Positions 8,483 through 17,731 of a DNA stretch of 64,000 bases are shown here, piece by piece. How positions within the stretch are numbered: the first letter of the stretch is position 1; each line of letters starts with the position of its first letter. The stretch comes from an uncultured Candidatus Saccharibacteria bacterium (GTDB taxonomy: Bacteria > Patescibacteriota > Saccharimonadia > Saccharimonadales > Saccharimonadaceae): contig CAMNAK010000002.1 in NCBI GenBank assembly GCA_946530965.1, positions 62,001 through 126,000 of the forward strand, read 5' to 3'. Both the position numbers and the translations under genes were made by a program. Below the pieces are notes generated by a model, which saw only the letters and a program-made list of their open reading frames with translations, was not told where the DNA came from and did not search any database.

Positions 8483-11356
8483 TTAGCGTTCGCCTAAAGC
8501 CCTTTTTGCAATTACGCATCCGCTAAGAGAGCCAATGAAGACAATTACGCAAATCGCAATCTTGTCGCTGGTATCTACTGGCTTTTCTTCCTTGGCGACA
8601 CGATGATTAATAATCAAATTTGCACCAGCAAATGGCTCACTTTGTTCTTCGGTGGTAGCCGGGACATAGTCTTCTTTATTTAATGCAAAAGTATTAGGCC
8701 TATTCATATCCCATGTAGGCTCCGCAGTAAAGATATCATCCCTCGTGACTGGCTCATATGTAAGATGACCAAAAGTATCCTCGTAAGAACTACTATCTAA
8801 CTCACTTTCGCTATAATTCGTAGTCAACGAATCTCTACCGCCCCTAACTACCGAGCCGGTACATCTAGCAAGCGGAGAGATTAGAATCTTATAATTACTA
8901 GATTCCGCACTGAGCCTTGTAATATTGCTATCCGCTAAGCCAAAATATCTCATATAGACCGTTCCAGATTCTTCATCGGTAACATCTGCAACTACACCCA
9001 AAAAGCCATCATCTGAACCACCTAACAATTCACAATTAAATTCCAGAATATCGATGTCGTCTTCGTCCTCTAATGTCGCATAACTCGTCTCGTATCCAGT
9101 AAGCGTATCCTCAACAACTACATATTCGGCAACCGAACCATCAGAATTAAGAGACGGCAATTCTTCAAAGACTCCGCGCCAAATATTAGCATCGTTTTCG
9201 TCGGCATTATCCGCCGTTAAGGTTACTTCCCTCACAGCCTTACTCATATCGCTCTGCTCGTATAGTTTGAAGCTAACGCTCTCTGGACGCTCAGATTCAA
9301 ATCCAGCATCATCCCATTGTTTCTTGAATGAATAATCATTCTTAGCACCAGTGTATCTATTAGCCACTATTACGGAATCACTGACAATTGGGATAACAGA
9401 AGGCGTCGACGAATCATCCATCTGGTAAGTCGTAGCGTAGTTAACCAAACTCTCCTCAACAACCTTATACGAATTGACATAGCCATCAGCGTCATAGCGA
9501 TTCATGACTCTGAAGGCACCTTCCCAGTCGCCGAGCGAATTCACATCCGCCTGACTGAGCGTAATCTCATCCACCTTCTCGTTGTTACGTACATTATATA
9601 GTTCAAATTTGATCGTTTCTGGTCGGAAGTTCTCCATGCCCGAGTCATCCCAGATCTTTCTAACCTTAACCAAATCAGGCTCGTCAGCAATTACAATTGA
9701 AGGATCGCAAGAAAGCTCGCCATCTTCAGAAACACTAAATTGCACTGGCTCCGCCAATTTGTAGCCCGCAGGAGGTTCAAGCTCTACGATTTCATAGTCA
9801 TGGCCATATGGTAAATCGCTAAAATGTTTTGTTTCGTCAGTCGTATCCCAAGAATACATAATCGAGCCATCCATCTTCAAACCAAGTGTCGCGCCAGACA
9901 ACGGCTCGCCATTTTCATCGACCTTCCGGATATCAATCGACGCTTTCTTGCGATTAACGAATTCCATATTTTCGACACCCAAAGTTACATAAGTGCCGCA
10001 ATATTCTTTATTGTCTTCATATCGATTGTTAACAACCGTCTCGCCCGTGTTAATATTAAGCATCGTCCCATCCTCGACAAAGAAATCAGTCCTATGACCA
10101 GTCGGAGTAACACAAAGCTTTAATACCCTTAGGTTCGTCTCGCCGAACCTAAGATTAAGCTCTTCGCTATATGGATCGCCAAGATTTGTTATATCGAGAT
10201 AGTCGCCTTTTTCAAACCGCCCCAAAATGCCACCCGTGTAATACCCGTTTTTGCTGCCATTCGCAGTAGGGACATCGCTTCTACGCCAACTTGAAAAATC
10301 CGCCCTCTTCAAAGGATTCACATAAGAGGAAGACCTATTAAAAAACTGATCTACACTAGTGAGATTCTGAGTATTAAGACGAGAAAAATCAAAATATTCG
10401 ACACCAGAAGCATCAAACATGTATCGAGCATCTTCAAGCAAAGGAGTATCAGACACGCTCCAAATCATCGTTCTGAGCTTCGGCGTCTCAAAGAACATAT
10501 AACTCATATCAGTTACATTGCTCAAATCGAAACTGCTAACATTCAAAGTCGTCACTTCGTTTAAGTAGTAACCAAACATTCCGTACATATTCGTCATTCG
10601 AGAAGTATCAAGTTTCCTTACGTCAAAACTACGACAGTTACGAAAACTTCCAAAATCAATTCCATTCGGTCTTACTGGATCCTTAAACCTAACCGAAGTA
10701 ACATTGTCATAATACTGATCCCAAACTTCATCTCCAGATTCCGGAACAATCATATAATGCCTATAAGACCTATAGGACGCATCGCCGTCTATATACTCAA
10801 AAGAATTATTCTCATACGCTCCATCCTCAGCACGGAAGAAAGTCAACGACCCATCACGCGAATCCCAAACCGAATACGCCGTCCCCCACAATTCGTCTTC
10901 ACTCGCATGATAAGTAGGATATTCAAATTCCTCATAACTTATCTCTTCAGAAGTCGGCTTCGCATAAGTTACAATCTCTGCTTCGCCTTCATTTATCTCA
11001 AGCACAACATAGCCAACATTATTATCGTAAACAATCGTATCGTCATCCCCTTGAACCTCAGTTACTTCATAGACGATATACTTATCACCAATAATGTCTT
11101 CGTCAGAATAAGGGACATTCTCAAAAACAATCTTACCATCGGCACGATTTGTCGTTGTTGCCAAAACAGTATCGGAACCAGATTTACGCAGCTCAAAAGT
11201 AAACTCCCCGGCCGTAGCGCTAGCACCCTTCATGTCGAGGTGACCTTCAATATTAGTTGTACCAGAAATCGCACTAGCCGTTCCGCTAGCTGCGCAAATT
11301 CCTAGTCCTAAAGCTACCGCTGCGCATACCAAGCGCTTCAGCCTTAAAAGCCTCAT
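8483..11356 (-). CDS. Large surface protein A (signal peptide, pilin-type isopeptide domain, BspA/DUF285-like repeats, SpaA/Cna-B domains, C-terminal sorting-like signal)
   Basis: GEFTFELRKSGSDTVLATTTNRADGKIVFENVPYSDED; LDTSRMTNMYGMF / SNVTDMSYMF repeats; ASIDIRKVDENGEPLSGATLGL; two VRKIWDD-like Cna-B units; PVDTSDKIAICVIVFIGSLSG...KRALGER. Confidence 0.85.
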   Translation of the reverse strand: MRLLRLKRLVCAAVALGLGICAASGTASAISGTTNIEGHLDMKGASATAGEFTFELRKSGSDTVLATTTNRADGKIVFENVPYSDEDIIGDKYIVYEVTEVQGDDDTIVYDNNVGYVVLEINEGEAEIVTYAKPTSEEISYEEFEYPTYHASEDELWGTAYSVWDSRDGSLTFFRAEDGAYENNSFEYIDGDASYRSYRHYMIVPESGDEVWDQYYDNVTSVRFKDPVRPNGIDFGSFRNCRSFDVRKLDTSRMTNMYGMFGYYLNEVTTLNVSSFDLSNVTDMSYMFFETPKLRTMIWSVSDTPLLEDARYMFDASGVEYFDFSRLNTQNLTSVDQFFNRSSSYVNPLKRADFSSWRRSDVPTANGSKNGYYTGGILGRFEKGDYLDITNLGDPYSEELNLRFGETNLRVLKLCVTPTGHRTDFFVEDGTMLNINTGETVVNNRYEDNKEYCGTYVTLGVENMEFVNRKKASIDIRKVDENGEPLSGATLGLKMDGSIMYSWDTTDETKHFSDLPYGHDYEIVELEPPAGYKLAEPVQFSVSEDGELSCDPSIVIADEPDLVKVRKIWDDSGMENFRPETIKFELYNVRNNEKVDEITLSQADVNSLGDWEGAFRVMNRYDADGYVNSYKVVEESLVNYATTYQMDDSSTPSVIPIVSDSVIVANRYTGAKNDYSFKKQWDDAGFESERPESVSFKLYEQSDMSKAVREVTLTADNADENDANIWRGVFEELPSLNSDGSVAEYVVVEDTLTGYETSYATLEDEDDIDILEFNCELLGGSDDGFLGVVADVTDEESGTVYMRYFGLADSNITRLSAESSNYKILISPLARCTGSVVRGGRDSLTTNYSESELDSSSYEDTFGHLTYEPVTRDDIFTAEPTWDMNRPNTFALNKEDYVPATTEEQSEPFAGANLIINHRVAKEEKPVDTSDKIAICVIVFIGSLSGCVIAKRALGER

Positions 11357-11471
11357 ACTTTTTCTCCCTTTTTCGTTTTTATATTCGAACGTCTCTCAAA
11401 CGCCTATACAACTCTATTATTAGCATAAGCATCAAAGAATTTCAATACTCGGGCGCATCAACAAAAAAAAC

Positions 11472-11493
11472 GAAGCGCCAAGCGCTTCTTTTT
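11472..11493 (-). terminator. Terminator downstream of tRNA-Arg(TCG)
   Basis: Minus strand gaagcgcttggcgcttcg followed by T-run. Confidence 0.7.
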
Positions 11494-11495
11494 GG

Positions 11496-11569
11496 TACCT
11501 CCGATAGGACTCGAACCTACGACCCTCTGTTCCGAAGACAGATGCTCTAATCCACTGAGCTACGGAGGC
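11496..11569 (-). tRNA. tRNA-Arg (anticodon TCG), CCA encoded
   Basis: gcctccgtagctcagtggattagagcatctgtcttcggaacagagggtcgtaggttcgagtcctatcggaggta; cloverleaf folds, TGG (CCA) at 11493-11495. Confidence 0.93.
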
Positions 11570-11592
11570 AAACAGATATTAAAACCGCCAAT

Positions 11593-11662
11593 AATATCCT
11601 GGTCTTTATTATTGTAACACAAGAATACCCCCCCCTAGAGACCCCCGTACTACTCGTTTCAT
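11593..11662. repeat. ~70-bp direct repeat copy 1 (8-C tract)
   Basis: aatatcctggtctttattattgtaacacaagaatacccccccctagagacccccgtactactcgtttcat, otherwise identical to 14500-14567. Confidence 0.9.
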
Positions 11663-11671
11663 TATATACTA

Positions 11672-14206
11672 CTAGCGTTTCTTTGTTGCGCTAAACGCAA
11701 ATGCACCGCCAAGCGACACCGCAAAAGTAATCGCACAAATCACAATCTTGTCGCGCGTATCTGGAGATTCCGTCTCTTCTGGCGTAATCTCAGATTCTTC
11801 TTCCTCAGGAATAACAGCGTTTGTTATTATGGTTGCCCCCACAAACGGCGCATCTTCTTCGTCAACGCCATCGGCGGCATAGCTAGTTTCGTAACCATCT
11901 ATCGCAGTTTCAACAATTACATATCGAATCGTTTCACCCGCATTATCCTTCTCTAGCAATCCTTCAAACTTGCCATGCCATGCATTATCGCCATCACCAT
12001 CATCCACTACCTGGATGCTTGCAATCGCATTTTCCATGTCACCACTTTCGAATATACTCACCTCGATAGATCCCGGTCTTTGCGACTCATATCCTTCATC
12101 GAGCCACTCTTTCGTAAACTCATAATCAATCAAAGAACCGTTGAATTCATTTTTGACCGTAATCCTATCACCGGCAATCGGATCCGCACTTCCGCCTTCC
12201 CTACCGTCCAACTGATAAACCGGCGAATAGTTAACAAAATCGTCTTTCTCGATTACTACAAGGTTATGATTACGATCATCCAAGCCATACTCACTATAAT
12301 CCTTAAACTCGCCAACCCAAGCACCATCCGCATTCGCATCGTCAGCCGTCACGGTAATCTCATCAATCGTTTCATCAGCATCAGCATCAAACAGCTCAAA
12401 AGTAACGCTCTCTGGACGATATTGTTCTTTGCCTTCATCGTCCCATACTTTCTTAACTCTCACGGCATTCAGCTCATCCTCAATTTCTATAGAAGAAATC
12501 TCTTCGTCATTGCTAGTCACCACACCATCAGCTGACACATTAAAGCTTACCGGTGACGCCACTCTATAACCTTCCGGTGCTTCGTACTCAATAATTTCAT
12601 AATCATGACCAAAAGCTAAATTGCTGAAAAATACCGCATCATCACCTGTCTCCCATGAATAAATCACCGATCCATCCATCTTTAGCGCCATTTCTGCGCC
12701 CGCCAAAGCCTCGCCATCCTCATTTACCTTCTTAACCTCAAGCTGCGCTTTTTTCTGATTCACGAAGGTCATTTCGGTATCACTCATTGTCGCATAAGTA
12801 CCACAAAGGCCCTCGGTAATATAGCCGTAATTGCTTTGCGTCACCACGCCAGTCATTACATTGATCATCGGTCTATGCGCAATAAGCGGAGATGGGTAGC
12901 TAGCGCCGTGCTCAATACATAGCTTTACGACTTTTACCCCGTAAAGACTCGAAAACTCTGCACTATAAACTGCACCCAAATTGGTAATATCTAGGAAATC
13001 GCCATCATATCTATAGAACATATTCGATGTTCCATAAACCTTTTGAACACGGCCATTAACATACTCGCCATTCCGCTTCCAGTTCGACATATCAATCCGC
13101 CTCATAGCTACTGGTACTTGCGAGCTCGTGCTAAACATATAATCAGCATACTCAAGACTATCAGTCTCAAATTTAGAAAAATCAAAATACTCTAATCTCG
13201 TATTCCTCATCATATCGGCCATATCGGTCACCTCCGTGGTATCTGGATCACCCCAAATAACTCTTTCCAAATTAACATCACCCTCAAACATACCTTCCAT
13301 TTTCGTCACATTTGACGTGTCGAAATTGCTAATATTTATTGACTTAAAAGCGCCTTGATTTCGGTTGTATTTAAACATATCGCGCATGGTTGTCAGCCTT
13401 GATGTATCTAGCTTGCGCAAATCATAGCTCTCACAATTCTCGAACCCAGAAAAACCAATATACTCCGGCCTCACCGCATCTTTAAAACGCACCGATTTGA
13501 CCTTTGAGCTTTCAGCATAATACGGCGTACTGCCGTTATTGTAGTTGAAGCCAGAGTTCCCAGTCTCCTGCACAACGGTATAGTACAAATACCAACCATC
13601 GTTATAAACATATTTTCTATCCTCATAAGCGCCCTCTTCATCGCGGAAAAACGTTAACGAACCATCGCGAGAATCAAAAACCGAATAAGCTACGCCTTGT
13701 AAATCCTCATCAGTAGCATGAAAAACATTATATTCTAGACCATCATAGCGAATTTCCATTGAAACCGGCTTCGCATAAGTAATAGTTATCTCTTCAGCAT
13801 CTGGCGAACCACCTTCCTCGAATTGCAAAACAGCATAACCGACATTACTATCATAAATAATCGTATCGTCATCGCCCGGAACCTCAGTGACCTCGTAAAT
13901 AATATACTTTTCATTCAAGATATCGGCATCAGAATACGGCACATCCTTAAAAACAATATTGCCGTCAGCGTCATTAGTAGTAGTCATAATGACAGTATCA
14001 GAACCAGGCTTACGCAACTCAAAACTAAACTCGCCTTCAGATATCTCGCTAGCGCCATTTACAACTTTCTGCCCAGTAATATCTACAGTGCCAGAAATCG
14101 CATAACTTGCACCGCAAGCCAACAAAACATTCACTGTTGCCGCCAATACTACAGCCAAAATGCGCTTTGAGCTAAAAAACATTTTTATCTCCCTTTTTTG
14201 TTTCAA
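11672..14206 (-). CDS. Large surface protein B, paralog of protein A
   Basis: Same architecture (isopeptide pilin domain, DUF285-like repeats, SpaA, Cna-B); C-term SPDTRDKIVICAITFAVSLGGAFAFSATKKR. Confidence 0.85.
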   Translation of the reverse strand: MKQKREIKMFFSSKRILAVVLAATVNVLLACGASYAISGTVDITGQKVVNGASEISEGEFSFELRKPGSDTVIMTTTNDADGNIVFKDVPYSDADILNEKYIIYEVTEVPGDDDTIIYDSNVGYAVLQFEEGGSPDAEEITITYAKPVSMEIRYDGLEYNVFHATDEDLQGVAYSVFDSRDGSLTFFRDEEGAYEDRKYVYNDGWYLYYTVVQETGNSGFNYNNGSTPYYAESSKVKSVRFKDAVRPEYIGFSGFENCESYDLRKLDTSRLTTMRDMFKYNRNQGAFKSINISNFDTSNVTKMEGMFEGDVNLERVIWGDPDTTEVTDMADMMRNTRLEYFDFSKFETDSLEYADYMFSTSSQVPVAMRRIDMSNWKRNGEYVNGRVQKVYGTSNMFYRYDGDFLDITNLGAVYSAEFSSLYGVKVVKLCIEHGASYPSPLIAHRPMINVMTGVVTQSNYGYITEGLCGTYATMSDTEMTFVNQKKAQLEVKKVNEDGEALAGAEMALKMDGSVIYSWETGDDAVFFSNLAFGHDYEIIEYEAPEGYRVASPVSFNVSADGVVTSNDEEISSIEIEDELNAVRVKKVWDDEGKEQYRPESVTFELFDADADETIDEITVTADDANADGAWVGEFKDYSEYGLDDRNHNLVVIEKDDFVNYSPVYQLDGREGGSADPIAGDRITVKNEFNGSLIDYEFTKEWLDEGYESQRPGSIEVSIFESGDMENAIASIQVVDDGDGDNAWHGKFEGLLEKDNAGETIRYVIVETAIDGYETSYAADGVDEEDAPFVGATIITNAVIPEEEESEITPEETESPDTRDKIVICAITFAVSLGGAFAFSATKKR

Positions 14207-14490
14207 TCCTGGCGTCTCTCAAACACCAATATACAAGCTCATATTAACATAAGCATTTTTAAAAATCAAACAAAAAATGCCGAGATGCGGCATTCTAGCT
14301 CAAATTGGTAGGCCTTATTTACGCGAATTGGAACGACATCTTATGGGATATCCAGAGAATTAAGGGTGTAACCTCAGCTTTAACAGTAGTAAATCCATTC
14401 CCCCTAAGAAAGTAGAACTACTACTCATCTCAGTTATTGTCTATACCAATACCGCACCGGTACATTAGTAATCCAGCAACACAAGAGTAT

Positions 14491-14513
14491 TCGGGCCGGA
14501 ATATCCTGGTCTT
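14491..14513 (+). repeat. Dyad motif copy B
   Basis: tcgggccggaatatcctggtctt. Confidence 0.7.
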
Positions 14514-14567
14514 TATTATTGTAACACAAGAATACCCCCCTAGAGACCCCCGTACTACTCGTTTCAT
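14500..14567. repeat. ~70-bp direct repeat copy 2 (6-C tract)
   Basis: Same as 11593-11662 except two fewer C. Confidence 0.9.
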
Positions 14568-14586
14568 CCAGATTTAGGCAGTATAA

Positions 14587-14609
14587 TCGGGCCTAATATC
14601 TTGGTCTTC
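14587..14609 (+). repeat. Dyad motif copy C
   Basis: tcgggcctaatatcttggtcttc. Confidence 0.7.
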
Positions 14610-14675
14610 TCTCTATAGTATCAATCGCAAGGAGGTTACACATTATGTAGTTCTTTACTCCTACGTATATTAGAA

Positions 14676-14695
14676 GCCAGAATATCCGGCCCGAT
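14676..14695 (-). repeat. Dyad motif copy D (inverted)
   Basis: gccagaatatccggcccgat; reverse complement atcgggccggatattctggc. Confidence 0.7.
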
Positions 14696-14870
14696 TTTTA
14701 AAAGTTATCATTAACATAAGCAGATGCATTAGTTAGTCTTCTTAGTTTCTCACTGATGTCCTGCTCTGGTGATAGTGATAGCTCGAGTGTCTCGCATTCA
14801 AATATTAGATTACCTCTCTGATGCCTAGAATGCCTCACGAGGGCTCTCAGAGCCCCACAACCGCACTTCT

Positions 14871-15662
14871 CTATCCAGTAACTAAACCACCCGTGACATC
14901 GTTCAGAAGTCTAGTCTGAAGAGGAGCAACACCTCTACCTCTCTGGAACATATCCATAATTTCAGAGAACCTCAAATACTCCTCAATAAAGGCAATTACA
15001 GACATATGTGTTAGGAGTGTGTTACTTCGTCCAATTAGGCCATCCCAATTCTCTTCCTTTTCATATTTCGCACGATAGTAATACTTGCAATCCTCATTTT
15101 GCGCTAGATAGTCGTTATAGGCTAAGTATGGTAGCAAGGAACAGCCTCTCAGAATATCAGGAGAAATGTCTAGACGCTCGAGCAAGCTTTCGTCGGGAGC
15201 GTACTCAAACCATTCAAACTCCATCTCCCCACTATTAACGACCTCGCCATCACTATTGATGTCTTCATATTTCAAAACTCTTGATGTTTTTCTACTATCG
15301 AGCATGAATGCTATTCGGAAAAACACCATCGCTATGTAATTCATATCTACATTGATGTCTTTGAGCTCATACAAATCATTCCAGACATCCTTGAAGCTTA
15401 AGTCTTTTAGCCACTCTCCATTGGCAAGCTGCATCTTTGGCCGAAAATCCCAAGGCCTTGGATTCTTATCTCTGGCGCTCTCTTTGCCTGGGAATTGAAT
15501 GTAAAGTTTCTCTCCAGTTGGATACTCATTCATCAATATCCTACGCTCAGTCTCTTGGAATTTAAGCCCACTACGGTCCAATCCAGCAAAGTGCTCAACA
15601 TTGAACAACTTCTTCTCTTTACTCTTTACCTTCAGTTCATACGTAAGCTCGATTGGCTCCAT
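14871..15662 (-). CDS. Unknown 263 aa protein divergent from the methyltransferase; candidate restriction partner
   Basis: ORF position only; no nuclease motif recognised by eye. Confidence 0.6.
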   Translation of the reverse strand: MEPIELTYELKVKSKEKKLFNVEHFAGLDRSGLKFQETERRILMNEYPTGEKLYIQFPGKESARDKNPRPWDFRPKMQLANGEWLKDLSFKDVWNDLYELKDINVDMNYIAMVFFRIAFMLDSRKTSRVLKYEDINSDGEVVNSGEMEFEWFEYAPDESLLERLDISPDILRGCSLLPYLAYNDYLAQNEDCKYYYRAKYEKEENWDGLIGRSNTLLTHMSVIAFIEEYLRFSEIMDMFQRGRGVAPLQTRLLNDVTGGLVTG

Positions 15663-15699
15663 TCCGTCTTTTCTCCTTGTGCTTATGTTCGTTAGTACA

Positions 15700-15790
15700 A
15701 CTATAGTTCGATCAATAACTAAAATCTACAAACAAACGGTTATGTTAGGGTTGATCGACAAAAGTCTTCTTGCTATAATTGATCATAGAT
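15700..15790. promoter_or_regulatory. Divergent promoter/operator region
   Basis: Inverted TCGATCAA / TTGATCGA plus TTGATCAT near tgctataat between the two divergent genes. Confidence 0.5.
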
Positions 15791-15811
15791 TAGAGGTAGA
15801 AAAGAGGTAAT

Positions 15812-17029
15812 ATGAAGAAAACAGTCTGTGAGTTATTTGCTGGTGTTGGTGGCTTTAGAGTTGGCCTAGAACGCCTTAATAGTGGTTGGTCTACTGTCTG
15901 GTTCAGCCAATGGGAGCCAGGAGCTAAGAACCAATGGGCTCACGACTGCTATGTGTCTCACTTTGGAGATGTAAAAGATTTGGCTGGAGAATACACTACC
16001 GGCATCGATATCTCACTAGTAGACAAAAACAACATCCCCGATCACACGCTAGTAGTTGGCGGTTTTCCTTGCCAGGACTATTCGGTCGCACATACTCTAG
16101 CCTCCTCAAAAGGCATTCAAGGCAAAAAAGGCGTACTCTGGTGGCAGATTTTTGAATTACTAAAAACAAAGCATACTCCATTCTGCTTGTTTGAAAATGT
16201 AGATAGACTATTGAAGTCTCCCGCCAAGCAGCGTGGTAGAGATTTCGGCATCATGCTCTCATGTCTACACTCCCTAGGCTATAGTGTGGAGTGGCGTGTA
16301 GTTAATGCTGCAGAATATGGTGCCGCTCAACGCAGAAGAAGGACCTTCATTTTTGCCTATAGTGATAAAACCAAATATTCTCAGATTGTTAAGGAATTTG
16401 ACCTTAAAAATATTCTTCTAAATTGCGGCTTCTTCGCTACGACCTTCCCTATTGCCGAAAACGACACTCCAAGAGAAGGCGAAGTCTCTACGGATATCGA
16501 AGCCGTCTCAAATGACTTCAAATTCGACTTCGGAAATGCTGGCATCATGAGGGATGGTAAAATTCTCACTACAAAAGTAAAGCCAGTCATAGAAAAAGCT
16601 ACTACTCTGGGCGAAATCCTCGAAAACAAAGAGGTCGATGAAAGCTACTTCATCTCCGAAGAAAAGATGCCAAAATGGACTTACCTAAAAGGCGCCAAAA
16701 AGATTGAAAGGACTAGTGCCACTGGCTACAAATATACCTTCTCTGAGGGGCCAATCGCCTTCCCTGATCCATGGGATAGACCAAGCCGCACAATGCTTAC
16801 AAGTGAATCTACACTCAATCGTAGCACTCATGTTGTAGAGGATATAACTACCAAAAACTTACGCCTTATCACTCCTGTTGAAGCTGAGCGCCTGCAAGGC
16901 TTTGATGATAACTGGACTAATACCGGCATGCCTCAAAAAATGCGTTATTTCTGCATGGGAAATGCGCTTGTAACCCACATGATTACTAGAATGGGCAGAA
17001 CTCTCGACACTATTATTGAAGCCGAGTAG
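15812..17029 (+). CDS. DNA (cytosine-5-)-methyltransferase
   Basis: ELFAGVGGFRVGLE, VVGGFPCQDYSV, LFENVDRLL, QRRRRTFIFAY, RLITPVEAERLQGFDDNWT. Confidence 0.92.
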   Translation: MKKTVCELFAGVGGFRVGLERLNSGWSTVWFSQWEPGAKNQWAHDCYVSHFGDVKDLAGEYTTGIDISLVDKNNIPDHTLVVGGFPCQDYSVAHTLASSKGIQGKKGVLWWQIFELLKTKHTPFCLFENVDRLLKSPAKQRGRDFGIMLSCLHSLGYSVEWRVVNAAEYGAAQRRRRTFIFAYSDKTKYSQIVKEFDLKNILLNCGFFATTFPIAENDTPREGEVSTDIEAVSNDFKFDFGNAGIMRDGKILTTKVKPVIEKATTLGEILENKEVDESYFISEEKMPKWTYLKGAKKIERTSATGYKYTFSEGPIAFPDPWDRPSRTMLTSESTLNRSTHVVEDITTKNLRLITPVEAERLQGFDDNWTNTGMPQKMRYFCMGNALVTHMITRMGRTLDTIIEAE

Positions 17030-17035
17030 AGCCAA

Positions 17036-17066
17036 AAGAGCCAATGCAATATATTGGCTCTTTTTA
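17036..17066 (+). terminator. Methyltransferase terminator
   Basis: aagagccaat-gcaat-atattggctcttttt. Confidence 0.75.
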
Positions 17067-17093
17067 TAACTCATGTTTACTGCAAGCCTAGCT

Positions 17094-17116
17094 ATTCGGG
17101 CAGAATTATTCTGGCC
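17094..17116 (+). repeat. Dyad motif copy E
   Basis: attcgggcagaattattctggcc. Confidence 0.6.
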
Positions 17117-17520
17117 ATATCTCATTAATGCTTACACGATGATAGTTATGAAAGATGGCTTTTGCTCGAATGCTACTAGTTATTATCCCGTATAGTAAAG
17201 CGCTCTCAGAGAGGCTCTCACGGCCTCACAGAGGGTGTTTTATTGTGGGTCGTCATACTCTGGTCTTCTCTGATGTTTCTCTTCTGGTGTTGTGCTAATG
17301 CTTGCACACGGCTTAGCCTAGTGTTATGCTCTCAGACAAGCAGCTATTAACAATGTGTTTTTAGAATAAAGGGTTGAGATTGCCATGCTTCCTTCTCGAC
17401 CTCTTGTTGTCTACGCTTATCCTCTTTTCGTAGATTATCGGCAAGGAATTATACATAACACGCAAAACTCTAGAAAGAAGAGTTTTTGGTGTTATTTTTT
17501 ACGCCAATAAATCAGTAACT

Positions 17521-17730
17521 ATGCCAGAAAAGCATAACAATCCGGCCGTAAATATTTTGGCCTCAGACACAACAATACTAACAATCAAGCAAGCTAGAAG
17601 ACTACTTGGCAAGCAAATCTCAGATCGCATCGATGATACAGACCTTTCACTAATACTGATGGGACTTACGTATCTAGCCAGCTCGCTGACTAGCGCTTAT
17701 GTTGTTCCAAAAACTGGGAAGGTAGAGTAA
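17521..17730 (+). CDS. Small protein upstream of and coupled to the recombinase
   Basis: IKQARRLLGKQISDRIDDTDLSLILMGLTYLASSLTSAYVV; stop one base before the recombinase ATG. Confidence 0.6.
   Translation: MPEKHNNPAVNILASDTTILTIKQARRLLGKQISDRIDDTDLSLILMGLTYLASSLTSAYVVPKTGKVE
17540..17562 (+). repeat. Dyad motif copy F (overlaps 5' end of small ORF)
   Basis: atccggccgtaaatattttggcc. Confidence 0.55.
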
Positions 17731-17731
17731 T

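Noticed and set aside
14307-14315. Firm left attachment site of the island
   Set aside because: Only a 9-bp match (tggtaggcc) to the tRNA-Arg end; could easily be chance, so mentioned only as weak evidence.
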